Assembly: GCA_947626845.1 (NCBI GenBank)
Contig: CANQTW010000014.1
Location: forward strand, 1-53,945
Length of the DNA stretch: 53,945 nucleotides
Direction of reading: 5' to 3'
Origin: an uncultured Oscillospiraceae bacterium
GTDB taxonomy: Bacteria > Bacillota > Clostridia > Oscillospirales > Oscillospiraceae
Below, piece by piece: positions 24,311 through 31,685 of the stretch. Made by a program: the position numbers and the translations under genes. The notes under the pieces are model-generated. The model ran no database searches, had not been told where the DNA came from, and was given only the letters and a program-made list of their open reading frames with translations. Position 1 is the first letter of the stretch, and the number at the start of each line of letters is the position of its first letter.

Positions 24311-25602
24311 AGGTCCTCACCCTCCGATCCGCCCCGAACGTAGCCGCCGCCAAAGGGCCAGCCGTACTCGCTCCAGCCTGTGGCGGGCTGTTCCTCCACA
24401 GGCGCGGAGGACTTCTCATCCAGCGTAACGGAGACGGTGACGCTCTCGCCCTGGCGGTAGAGGACGATCTCCACCGTATCCCCGGCGCGTTTGCTTTTCA
24501 CGGCTGTGACCAGCTCATCCCCGGAGCCGATGGTCTTGCCGTCAAAGGAGGTGATGATGTCGCCCACCTGGATGCCGGCCTTCTGGGCGCAGGAGCCGGA
24601 GACGACCTCCTCCACCGCCGCGCCGGCAGGGATGCCGTAACGGCGCATAACGCCCGATACGCTGCTGACGGAGACGCCCAGCTGGGGCTTGCCCGTCACA
24701 TAGCCGTATTCGATCAGATCGGACAGCACGGTCTTCACGTCGTCGATGGGGATGGCGAAGCCCAGGCCCTCGGCGCTGACGGTGCTGGAGGCGTTGGTAT
24801 ACTTGGCGGTGACGATTCCCACGACCCGTCCCCGCTCGTCAAAGAGCGGCCCGCCGGAGTTGCCGGGGTTGATGGCGCAGTTGGTCTGGAGCATGTTCAT
24901 GCTCTCCCCGTCCTCGGTGGAGATGACCCTGTCCAGGGCGGAGACGCGCCCGTCGGAGAAGGAGAAGGTCAGCTCTCCCAGGGGGTTGCCCACGGTGCAG
25001 ACCCACTGGGCCACCCGCAGGGAATCGCTGTCCCCCAGGGTAACGGGGGTCAAATCCTGGGCATCGATTTTGATAACGGCCACGTCGGCCTCCTCGTCGC
25101 CGCCCACCAGCGCGGCGGTATACCTTTCGCCGTTGGCGAAGGACACCTCGATGGCGGCGTTATTTTCGGCGGCCTCCTCAATGACGTGGTAGTTGGTGGC
25201 GATATAGCCGTCGGCGGTCAGCACAAAGCCGGAGCCGGAGGCGGCGGAGGTGGTAGTCTGTCCGAAGATGTTCACCGTAGTGGACACCGTGATGCCCACA
25301 CAGGAGCCCAGCACGGCCTCATAGAGGTCCTCGGCGGACAGCTCGCCCGACGCGAGGGCGGCCATATTCACAGGCCCGTTGGTCATATCGCCCACCGGGG
25401 CGCTGTCCTCCGGCTGAGCGAACCTGGCGTAAAGGGCCGCGCCGCCAAGGCCGGAGACACCGCACAAAAGGGCCAGCGCCAGCAAAAGAGCGGCGGCCTT
25501 AACCAGCTTACCGTGACGGCGGGACTTCTTCTTAAACGGGACCATGGCCGTTTCCTCGTCCCGGCTGTCCGCGCTTTCCATGGTGTATTCATACTTTTCC
25601 AT
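24307..25602 (-). CDS. HtrA/DegP-like S1C serine protease with PDZ domain
   Basis: A 431-residue membrane-anchored protease. A cytoplasmic N-terminus of about 45 residues is followed by a membrane segment (LVKAAALLLALALLCGV), a trypsin-like domain with the triad His139 (TNYHVIEE), Asp173 (ADVAVIKID) and Ser249 (GNSGGPLF), and a PDZ domain (about 325-410, with GIQVGDIITSFDGKTI). It degrades or refolds damaged exported proteins. ATG 25602 follows AAGGAGAG. It is the first gene of the Gld-type ABC operon, which is unusual, and its promoter carries the same tandem repeat as the two-component system genes at 29-31 kb. Confidence 0.94.
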   Translation of the reverse strand: MEKYEYTMESADSRDEETAMVPFKKKSRRHGKLVKAAALLLALALLCGVSGLGGAALYARFAQPEDSAPVGDMTNGPVNMAALASGELSAEDLYEAVLGSCVGITVSTTVNIFGQTTTSAASGSGFVLTADGYIATNYHVIEEAAENNAAIEVSFANGERYTAALVGGDEEADVAVIKIDAQDLTPVTLGDSDSLRVAQWVCTVGNPLGELTFSFSDGRVSALDRVISTEDGESMNMLQTNCAINPGNSGGPLFDERGRVVGIVTAKYTNASSTVSAEGLGFAIPIDDVKTVLSDLIEYGYVTGKPQLGVSVSSVSGVMRRYGIPAGAAVEEVVSGSCAQKAGIQVGDIITSFDGKTIGSGDELVTAVKSKRAGDTVEIVLYRQGESVTVSVTLDEKSSAPVEEQPATGWSEYGWPFGGGYVRGGSEGEDL

Positions 25603-25651
25603 AAAAGACTCTCCTTTCGGGGTTTCATACAATCCCCCTCTGATTGCTTCC

Positions 25652-25684
25652 ACTATACCCCCCGAACCTGAAAAAAAGCTGAAA
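25652..25684 (-). promoter_or_regulatory. htrA operon promoter with tandem CTGAAA operator
   Basis: On the plus strand CTGAAA occurs at 25668-25673 and 25679-25684, exactly 11 bp apart, i.e. TTTCAG repeats on the transcribed strand. The -10 box TATAGT is at 25657-25652. The nearest repeat lies 16 bp from the -10, as in the two other promoters with this motif (29073-29106 and 31070-31102). Confidence 0.65.
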
Positions 25685-25728
25685 AATCGTTGAACACTTT
25701 TTGAACAAAGGGTGGAAAATATATGAAC

Positions 25729-25756
25729 ACAGCCGGAAGCGTGAACTTCCGGCTGT
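25729..25756. terminator. Hairpin, copy 1 of 2 flanking repeat copy B
   Basis: ACAGCCGGAAG and CTTCCGGCTGT form an 11-bp stem. An identical hairpin is at 25960-25987. On the minus strand it is followed by a T-rich tract, so it may terminate the carbohydrate-binding-protein transcript. Confidence 0.6.
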
Positions 25757-25758
25757 GA

Positions 25759-25957
25759 GACTGCCGAAAAAGCCCTGACGGGCTTTTTCCGGCAAGGGGA
25801 ACGTGCGGGAAAAATATCTGAATTTTGCGAAATTCAGGTATTTTCCCCTGCCGTCACGCCGCGCGCGCCGCAAAGCGGCACACTTGCGTGACAAAAGGGA
25901 TTTTTTCCGACGCACATGTCGCCGGAAAAAATATCGAATTTGAGTTGTTTGACAAAC
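25759..25957. repeat. Dispersed ~200-bp intergenic repeat, copy B (MITE-like)
   Basis: A second full copy of the element at 17415-17616. It keeps GAATTTTGCGAAATTCAG, CCTGCCGTCACGCCGC, GCCGCAAAGCGGCACACTTG and the ACATGTCGCCGGAAAAAATA block. Changes in one hairpin arm are often matched in the other (TGTCG/CGACA in A, TGCCG/CGGCA in B), so the fold is conserved. It lies exactly between two identical hairpins (25729-25756 and 25960-25987). Confidence 0.75.
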
Positions 25958-25959
25958 TG

Positions 25960-25987
25960 ACAGCCGGAAGCGTGAACTTCCGGCTGT
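25960..25987. terminator. Hairpin, copy 2 of 2 flanking repeat copy B
   Basis: Identical to 25729-25756. It lies 20 bases after the end of the minus-strand carbohydrate-binding-protein gene and is its likely terminator. Confidence 0.65.
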
Positions 25988-26006
25988 GGAGAGGGGAAAA
26001 ATTATA

Positions 26007-27676
26007 TCAGTGTTTGGTTTTCGCGGCGATGAAGATGCCCGCCAACAGCAAAAGGGCGGAAATGGCCGTCAGCAGGATCGTCTGCCGGTCCACAGGCGCG
26101 GCCTGGGCCGCCGTTTGGCCGCCTGTCTGCGTCCACTGGCCGCCCATATTGTGACGCTGGCCGCCCATTGTGGGCCGTTGCGCGTCCGTCTGGCCGCTCA
26201 TATCCGGGCGCTGTGTGTCAAGTTGGCCGTCTGTTTGCCCGTTTCTGTCGGGTATCTGGCCGCCCGTCTGGCCGCTCATATCCGGACGCTGGCCGCCCAT
26301 GGTGCCTCTGCCGCCTCCCATGCCGCCAAAGCCGCCCATACCGCCCATACCGCCGAAGCCGGAGAGGGCCTGGTTGGAGACGGTGATAGCGGTCTCCGCC
26401 CCGTCCACCGAGAGCGTCACCGCGTCCCCCACCGCAAGACCGGGGGTACTGAGGATCAGGCTGGAGAAGGCGCAGGGGACGGTTTCGTCCAGGAGCGTAT
26501 GGCCCTGGGCGTCCGTCAGCGTCACCCTGGCCCCCGCCGCGCCGGTGACGGTCTGGGTCACAAAGCCCTGGGGCGAGGCGGCGTCGAAGCTCTCCGCCAT
26601 CGTGGAGGCGCCGGCGGCAGGACGGTGCCGCCGGAGATCAGGCACACGCCGCCTGTCTCCGTGCCCGCGTCCAGCGCCGCGTTCCCGCCGCTGCCGGACA
26701 GGCTGATGAACACGTCCCCGCCGGTGATGTAAATACTGCCGTTGGAGTCCAGGCCGTCCGCGTCGCGGCCCGACTGGTTGACGATCCGAATGTTCCCGCC
26801 GCTGATCTCAAGGACGGAGCCTGTCTCTTTGGCGTTGAAGCCGTCATCCTGGGGCCGGAGGTCGATGCTCCCACCGGCCACGGTGATCTGCTGGGCCTCC
26901 ACGCCCTCATAGCAGGCGGGGACGGTGAGCGTACCCGACTCCATGTAGAAACAGCCGGTAAGGGCGTCGTTGGAGACGGTAACGCCGTCATCTCCGGCGT
27001 TTACGGTGATCTCCGCTGTCCGGATGCGCACGCTGTCGTTGGCGTGGAGCCCGTCCTCCGCGGCGGTGACGGTGACGCTCCCGCCGGTAAGAACAAGATC
27101 GTCGTTCCCCACGATGCCGTGGCCGGCGCTCTCCACCGTCAGCGCGCCGGAGCCGTTGATGGTGAGGTCATCGCGGGAATAGAGAGCGCCGTCCACGCCG
27201 GAGGCGGTATCGGTGAAGGCCTGGGAGATCAGGCTGTTCTCCGTGCCCTCCCTAAGCGTCAGGAACACCTTCTCCGCCTGGGCGATCTCCAGGGCCGCGC
27301 CGTCCCGGTTCGTAACGGACGCGCCCGCCAGGCAAAGCCATATCTTATCGGACTTCTGGGCGTCGATCAAAATCTGCCCGTCATCCAGCGTCCCCGTGAC
27401 CACATACCTTCCCGCGGAGACGATGTGGACGGCCCCGTCCAGGAAGTATCCCCCGCCGGAAATCTCCGCGCCGCCGCCTGTGAGGGTGACGGTATACGCG
27501 CCGGAGGCGTCCCAATCGCCGTCCAGGTCGTTCTCCGTAAAGTACCCCTCCCCCGCGTCTCCGTCGGAGACGGGCGTCAGGCCCAGCGCCTCGCCGTTCA
27601 TGAAAAGGACGGTGATAAGAAGCGCCAGGACTGTGATCGTCACGCAGATCAAATCGATCCGTTTGCTCGCCGCCAT
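26007..27676 (-). pseudogene. Carbohydrate-binding domain membrane protein, frameshifted
   Basis: Two overlapping frames together make one protein of about 555 residues. Frame 1 (27676 to about 26625) has a membrane segment near the N-terminus (residues 8-28) and the repeated beta-helix-like units GGGYFLDG, DDLTINGSGALTV, DGLHANDSVRI, DGLDSNGSIYITGGD of the carbohydrate-binding (DUF4353-type) family. Frame 2 (about 26620 to 26007) continues with AAGAS.MAESF, a Gly/Met-rich stretch (GGMGGMGGFGGMGGG), Gln/Gly-rich repeats (QRPDMSGQT) and a final membrane segment. One missing base near 26620, after GGTVL, restores the frame. Start ATG 27676 lies 4 bases after the DUF4956 stop. It may be a true mutation or a sequencing error. 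Confidence 0.75.
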
Positions 27677-27680
27677 CCCG

Positions 27681-28352
27681 TCACCCCATGTACTCGCCGT
27701 TGTAGCTGACAAGCGCCGCGCTTTGGACGCCCCGCAGGGCGCTGAGAGCGTTTATAAAGTCCGTGTCGCCGTCCTTGAGGCGCACGTCGTAATTGACCTC
27801 GATCCGGCCCGGACGGGCGGTCTTGCTCTTGACGCGGCACAGCTTTGTGGCCTTTTGCAGGAACTCACCGGCCTGCCGCTCGCTGTCCTGCCCGTCGCAG
27901 CTGAGCACCAGGATATAGGGCTCGGCGTGGGATTTGCGGTTGACGAAAACAAGCAGGATGACGCCGATAAGGACGCTTCCGATGACCGCCAGGGGGATCA
28001 TCCCCGCCGCTAAGACGATGCCCGCGGCGATGGCCCAGAAGAGAAAGGCGATGTCCAGCGGCTCCTTGATGGCCGTGCGGAAGCGGACGATGCTGAGAGC
28101 GCCCACCATGCCCAGGGACAGCACCACGTTGCTGGTCACCGCCAGAATGACCAGGGTGGTGATCATCGTCAGGGCGACGAGCGTCACGCCGAAGGAGGTG
28201 GAGTACATCACGCCCTGATAGGTCTTTTTGTAGACAAGGAAAATGAAAACGCCCAGTCCGAAGGACAGGATAAGGGCCAGCGCCATATCCAGGACGCTCA
28301 CCGCCGTCACGTTTTCAAGAAAGCTCGATTTGAAAATATCCGAAAAAGTCAT
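27681..28352 (-). CDS. DUF4956 domain-containing membrane protein
   Basis: A 223-residue protein with four membrane segments in the first 130 residues. They include the conserved VVLSLGMVGALSIVRFRTAIKEPLDIAFLFWAIAAGI block of DUF4956. A soluble alpha/beta domain follows (about 145-223, HAEPYILVLSC to GVQSAALVSYNGEY). In Firmicutes this family is found next to VTC-domain and CotH or carbohydrate-binding proteins, as here. Its function is unknown; a link to polyphosphate or surface polymer handling is inferred from neighbours only. ATG 28352 follows GGAGGAAAC. Confidence 0.9.
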   Translation of the reverse strand: MTFSDIFKSSFLENVTAVSVLDMALALILSFGLGVFIFLVYKKTYQGVMYSTSFGVTLVALTMITTLVILAVTSNVVLSLGMVGALSIVRFRTAIKEPLDIAFLFWAIAAGIVLAAGMIPLAVIGSVLIGVILLVFVNRKSHAEPYILVLSCDGQDSERQAGEFLQKATKLCRVKSKTARPGRIEVNYDVRLKDGDTDFINALSALRGVQSAALVSYNGEYMG

Positions 28353-28373
28353 TGCTGTTTCCTCCCAATGGTT

Positions 28374-29045
28374 TTATCCGTATATTCTGCTTTGCGCGTA
28401 TTTTGAAAAGGCGCCCGCCCGCCGGCCCGGAAGCTCCAGAAGCTTTTGGATGACCTGGGGCAGAAAGCCGTCCCACTTGACCTCCAAAAGGATCGGGTCG
28501 CCGGGCACCGGTACGGTGACGAGGCCGGCATCCAGAAAGTCCGTGGCCAAAAGGCCCGTGCGGATATCATAGTCCAGCGTCACCCGCACGCCGCCGGGTC
28601 CGTAGACGAAGGGCTCCCGCATGTACTCCACCACAGTTTTGGGGCGAAGGCCCTCGGTGGTCATTTTGACGTAAAGCTCCCGCACGAGCTCCCGTCCGTC
28701 CTCCCGCATCCAGAGGGTGTCGCCCCGCAGAAGGCGCTCCGTCTCGGCCCGTGACAGCTCCGCCGCCTGCTTATTGCCCAGGCCAGCCAGCTTCGATTTT
28801 TTCTCCAGGTGGACAACGGACGTGTCGCCGTTATAACAGCGCAGTCTGAATTTCTCCCGTCGGGAGACGCCGCTCAGCTTTTCCCGCAGCGCCCTGTCCG
28901 TGGGCGTCTCAAAATAGAGGCTGCGGATCAGATACCGGCCCTCTGACGCATGGGGGTCCGGCTCCATCACCGCCGCCAGACGCTGGCGGAGGATCAGTCT
29001 GTCGGCGGCGTTTATCTCATATTTCCATTCGTGTCTCAGTTCCAT
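28374..29045 (-). CDS. VTC domain (polyphosphate polymerase-like) protein
   Basis: A 223-residue protein of the VTC superfamily, related to the catalytic tunnel domain of eukaryotic polyphosphate polymerase Vtc4. Features are the N-terminal RHEWKYEI, basic residues in IRSLYFET and KFRLRCYN, the acidic-basic strand VHLEKKSK, and the ending PILLEVKWDGFLPQVIQKLL with the conserved Glu and Lys. Bacterial members lack direct biochemical proof in most cases. ATG 29045 follows GGAGGTGAAC. It heads the VTC-DUF4956-carbohydrate-binding operon, with its own regulated promoter downstream of the histidine kinase gene. Confidence 0.88.
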   Translation of the reverse strand: MELRHEWKYEINAADRLILRQRLAAVMEPDPHASEGRYLIRSLYFETPTDRALREKLSGVSRREKFRLRCYNGDTSVVHLEKKSKLAGLGNKQAAELSRAETERLLRGDTLWMREDGRELVRELYVKMTTEGLRPKTVVEYMREPFVYGPGGVRVTLDYDIRTGLLATDFLDAGLVTVPVPGDPILLEVKWDGFLPQVIQKLLELPGRRAGAFSKYAQSRIYG

Positions 29046-29072
29046 TTGTTCACCTCCCTGACGCTTGCGGCC

Positions 29073-29106
29073 ATTATATCGGATCGATGCTGAAAAGAAC
29101 CTGAAA
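29073..29106 (-). promoter_or_regulatory. VTC operon promoter with tandem CTGAAA operator
   Basis: CTGAAA occurs at 29090-29095 and 29101-29106 on the plus strand, with spacer AGAAC and an 11-bp period. The -10 box TATAAT is at 29078-29073 on the minus strand, 17 bp from the nearer repeat. There is no recognisable -35 box, which suits an activator-dependent promoter. Confidence 0.7.
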
Positions 29107-29136
29107 AGGAAATAAACAATTTGTGAACACGCTCTC

Positions 29137-30342
29137 TCAACCCGCCGTGGGAAGCTCCACGAAGAAGGTGTTCCGCCCTTCCCCGCTCTCCGCCCAAATC
29201 CTGCCGCGGTGCTCCGTGACGATCTCGCGGGCGATGGCCAGGCCCAGGCCGTAGCTCTCGTTCATGGCCCTGACTTTATCGGCCCGGTAGAAGCGCTTGA
29301 AGATATCCCGCAGCTCCTCCTTAGACAGCTCCTCCCCCGGCGTTGAGACGGTGAGAAGGCACCGGCGGCCCTGGCGACCAAGGCGCACCGTGACGGTGCC
29401 GGGGGTCTGGGAATATTTCAGGCCGTTGTCCAGCAAAATCTCCAGCGTCTGGCGAAGATGCAGGGGCGAGCCGTTCACGGCGATCCCCGGCGCGATCTCC
29501 GCCTCCAAGGTAAGCCCTCGTTCAAAATAGAGGGGTTCAAAGGGCAAAAGGGCGTCCCCCGCCAGGGCGGACAGGTCAAGGCGCTCCATGGTCTTTTCCA
29601 CCGCGCCGTTTTCCACCCTCGTCAGATCGAGCAGGCTCCCCACAAGCCCCCGCATCCGCTCAGCCATGGTGAGGATACCGGCGGCGTACCGGCCCTTTTG
29701 CTCCTCCGACGCCGTAGGCGAGCCCAGAAGCTCCGCGTTGGTGAGGATCACCGCCAGGGGCGTTTTCAGCTCATGGGAGGCGTCGGCCACAAATTGCCGC
29801 TGCTGTTCCCAGGCCCGCTCCACCGGACGGACGGCCCAGCGGGCCAGGAAGAGGCTGATGAGGAAAAAGGCCGCCAGCGCGATGACGCCAATGGCAAGGC
29901 ACGTCCTCACAAGATTGGAGAGGGTGGCCCGCTCGCTGGAGGTATCCGCGAAGACCACGCACTCCCCCCAGGCGCTCCTGCCGAAGCAGTAGCGGAAGCC
30001 GTATTCCGGAAGGTCGCCCGTCTCCTGCCCATCGGCTCTGGCGGCCTCTAAAAGCTCCGACAGCATGGCCTGATCGGTCAGGTCAAAATGGCCGCCCACC
30101 GCGGCTAAACTGCCGTTAGGACTGAATTGGAGCACAAAATAGGGCAGTTGTATCCTGTCATCCCGCTCCCCAGGCCGCCACATCCGCATGGGCTCCGCCG
30201 CCACGGCCCGCAGCGTCCTGACGCTCTCCGCCCTGAGATCGCGGCTGGTGATGCCGTACACCAGGCCGAACATGACCAGCAGGACCGTCAGCACCAGGCC
30301 CATATTGATGGCGATGAATTTGGCTTTCAGCTTCCTGATCAC
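29137..30342 (-). CDS. Sensor histidine kinase
   Basis: A 401-residue membrane sensor. A first membrane segment (about 10-30), an extracytoplasmic domain of about 115 residues, and a second segment (about 148-166) are followed by the DHp domain with phospho-acceptor His190 in DASHELKTPLAV and a catalytic domain with N (LEILLDNGLKYS) and G boxes (YGLGLAIAREIV). The start is GTG 30342, overlapping the response regulator stop by 4 bases (GTGA). With the regulator it forms a two-component system whose likely targets, from the shared operator, are the VTC and HtrA operons. The sensed signal is unknown. Confidence 0.93.
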   Translation of the reverse strand: MIRKLKAKFIAINMGLVLTVLLVMFGLVYGITSRDLRAESVRTLRAVAAEPMRMWRPGERDDRIQLPYFVLQFSPNGSLAAVGGHFDLTDQAMLSELLEAARADGQETGDLPEYGFRYCFGRSAWGECVVFADTSSERATLSNLVRTCLAIGVIALAAFFLISLFLARWAVRPVERAWEQQRQFVADASHELKTPLAVILTNAELLGSPTASEEQKGRYAAGILTMAERMRGLVGSLLDLTRVENGAVEKTMERLDLSALAGDALLPFEPLYFERGLTLEAEIAPGIAVNGSPLHLRQTLEILLDNGLKYSQTPGTVTVRLGRQGRRCLLTVSTPGEELSKEELRDIFKRFYRADKVRAMNESYGLGLAIAREIVTEHRGRIWAESGEGRNTFFVELPTAG

Positions 30343-31013
30343 GGCTTTTTCACCTCCAGATGGTAGCCCAGACGGCGCGCGGAGACGATCTCCACGTCGG
30401 AGCCGATGGCCGCCAGCTTCTTGCGCAAAAAGCCGGCGTAGACCTCCACGTGGTTCTCCACCGCGTTGGAGTCGAAGCCCCAGACCCGCGCCAGGATCGT
30501 CTCCTTGCTGAGGTTCCGCTCCCCCGCCTGCATCAGGGCGCGCATCACGTCAAATTCCCGCGCCGAGAGCCTGACTTCACGGTCCCCGCACACCAGCGTG
30601 GAGGTGGACAGGTCCAGGGACGTGTTGCCATAGCGCAGCTCGTCCACCTCGTTGCCCTGCCGCCGCAGGAGGGCGTTGACGCAGGCCAGCAGCTCCCGTG
30701 AATCGAAGGGCTTTGTCAGGTAGTAGTCCGCTCCGGCGTTCAGTCCGGCGATCCTGTCCTCGATGGCGCTTCTGGCCGTCAGCATCAGGATCGGCGTGGC
30801 GTTTCGTTTGGTCCGTACGGCCCGCGCCACCTCCAGCCCGTTCATGCCGGGCATCATCACATCCAGGATCAGAAGGTCGTAGACGCCGGTGAGGGCGTAA
30901 TCCGCGCCGGATTCCCCGTCATAGACCGCCTCCGCCTCAAAGCCCTTGTCCCGCAGAAGATCAACCAGGGCGTTGGCCAGCATCTTCTCATCCTCAACGA
31001 TCAATATTTTCAT
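30339..31013 (-). CDS. OmpR/PhoB-family response regulator
   Basis: A 224-residue response regulator: receiver domain (1-118) with the acidic pocket VEDE and phospho-acceptor Asp51 (LLILDVMMPG), the Thr in MLTAR and Lys in YLTKPF, then a winged-helix DNA-binding domain (about 128-220, with SAREFDVMRALM and VEVYAGFLRKKL). Members bind tandem direct repeats with about 11-bp spacing. Exactly such repeats lie in its own promoter and in the VTC and htrA promoters. Confidence 0.95.
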   Translation of the reverse strand: MKILIVEDEKMLANALVDLLRDKGFEAEAVYDGESGADYALTGVYDLLILDVMMPGMNGLEVARAVRTKRNATPILMLTARSAIEDRIAGLNAGADYYLTKPFDSRELLACVNALLRRQGNEVDELRYGNTSLDLSTSTLVCGDREVRLSAREFDVMRALMQAGERNLSKETILARVWGFDSNAVENHVEVYAGFLRKKLAAIGSDVEIVSARRLGYHLEVKKP

Positions 31014-31066
31014 CGTATTTGCCTCCCCTATGGCGGCAGGAATCGTCCCTCCGCCACCTTAACAGC

Positions 31067-31102
31067 ATAATAGTACCACGTAATTCTGAAATGAACCTGA
31101 AA
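31067..31102 (-). promoter_or_regulatory. Response-regulator promoter with tandem CTGAAA operator
   Basis: CTGAAA at 31086-31091 and 31097-31102 (plus strand), spacer TGAAC, period 11 bp. The -10 box is TACTAT (31075-31070) or the overlapping TATTAT (31072-31067). It suggests autoregulation. Confidence 0.65.
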
Positions 31103-31121
31103 AAACGGTAAACTTTTTCGC

Positions 31122-31149
31122 AAAAAAATCCCACCGGAAACCGGTGGGA
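31122..31149 (-). terminator. Terminator of the zinc-ribbon gene
   Basis: TCCCACCGG and CCGGTGGGA (31129-31149) form a 9-bp stem with a short loop. On the minus strand it is followed by a run of seven T (31128-31122). Confidence 0.85.
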
Positions 31150-31237
31150 CAGATGGTTTTGGAGATTCGGCTTTCAGACGACTCCCAATTCCCTTTTTGT
31201 GTTCACAAAAGTATGGCCAAGGAGCCCAATGCAGTTT

Positions 31238-31398
31238 ATACTAATATCTATTTAAAAGGAGACACCGAGCGGTGAGGATTTTTCGTGTCAGGCAAGGAAG
31301 ACGCCGCAGGGAATACTGTATGTATTCCCAAGGCGGCTGACGCAGCATGGCACGAAAAAGACCGGCGCGAATGTCTTATTTTAATTAGATATTAGTAT
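31238..31398. repeat. 161-bp foldback element (MITE-like)
   Basis: The ends 31238-31257 and 31379-31398 are complementary at 19 of 20 positions. Inside are further nested pairs: AGACA/TGTCT, TTTTTCGTG (31277-31285)/CACGAAAAA, GCCGC/GCGGC and GGGAATAC/GTATTCCC at the tip. The whole block can fold into one long hairpin. It carries no gene and is AT-rich only at its ends. Confidence 0.75.
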
Positions 31399-31423
31399 TA
31401 TATCTCACAGCCAAACTAAAGTC

Positions 31424-31621
31424 TCATTTCAGCTTGCTTGTGTCTTCAAGATAAATAGATACTTCTCCACATTTAGGGCAGATCGCCACTTTTGGCGGGC
31501 CCATTCTGCCTCCGAACCTCTTGTTTTCATCAGAGGTTAAAACAATTCCGTATCCGTAACCCCCTACTTTAATTCCACAGTCTTCCTTCATATCTGAACC
31601 ACATCTGACGCACTTTCTCAT
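31424..31621 (-). CDS. Small zinc-ribbon protein
   Basis: A 65-residue protein with two CxxC pairs: KCVRCGSDM at the N-terminus and CPKCGEV near residue 53, enough for one zinc ribbon. The middle (GIKVGGYGYGIVLT) and the ending VSIYLEDTSKL are conserved in small Firmicutes proteins often labelled nucleic-acid binding, without proof. ATG 31621 follows GGAGG at 8 bases; the longer frame to 31636 includes that ribosome binding site. It stands alone with its own terminator. Confidence 0.8.
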   Translation of the reverse strand: MRKCVRCGSDMKEDCGIKVGGYGYGIVLTSDENKRFGGRMGPPKVAICPKCGEVSIYLEDTSKLK

Positions 31622-31685
31622 AATCGATACCTCCAATTATTGTCCTTGCTCTTGCGATATTACTAAATCAAGAAATCCGCTTATT

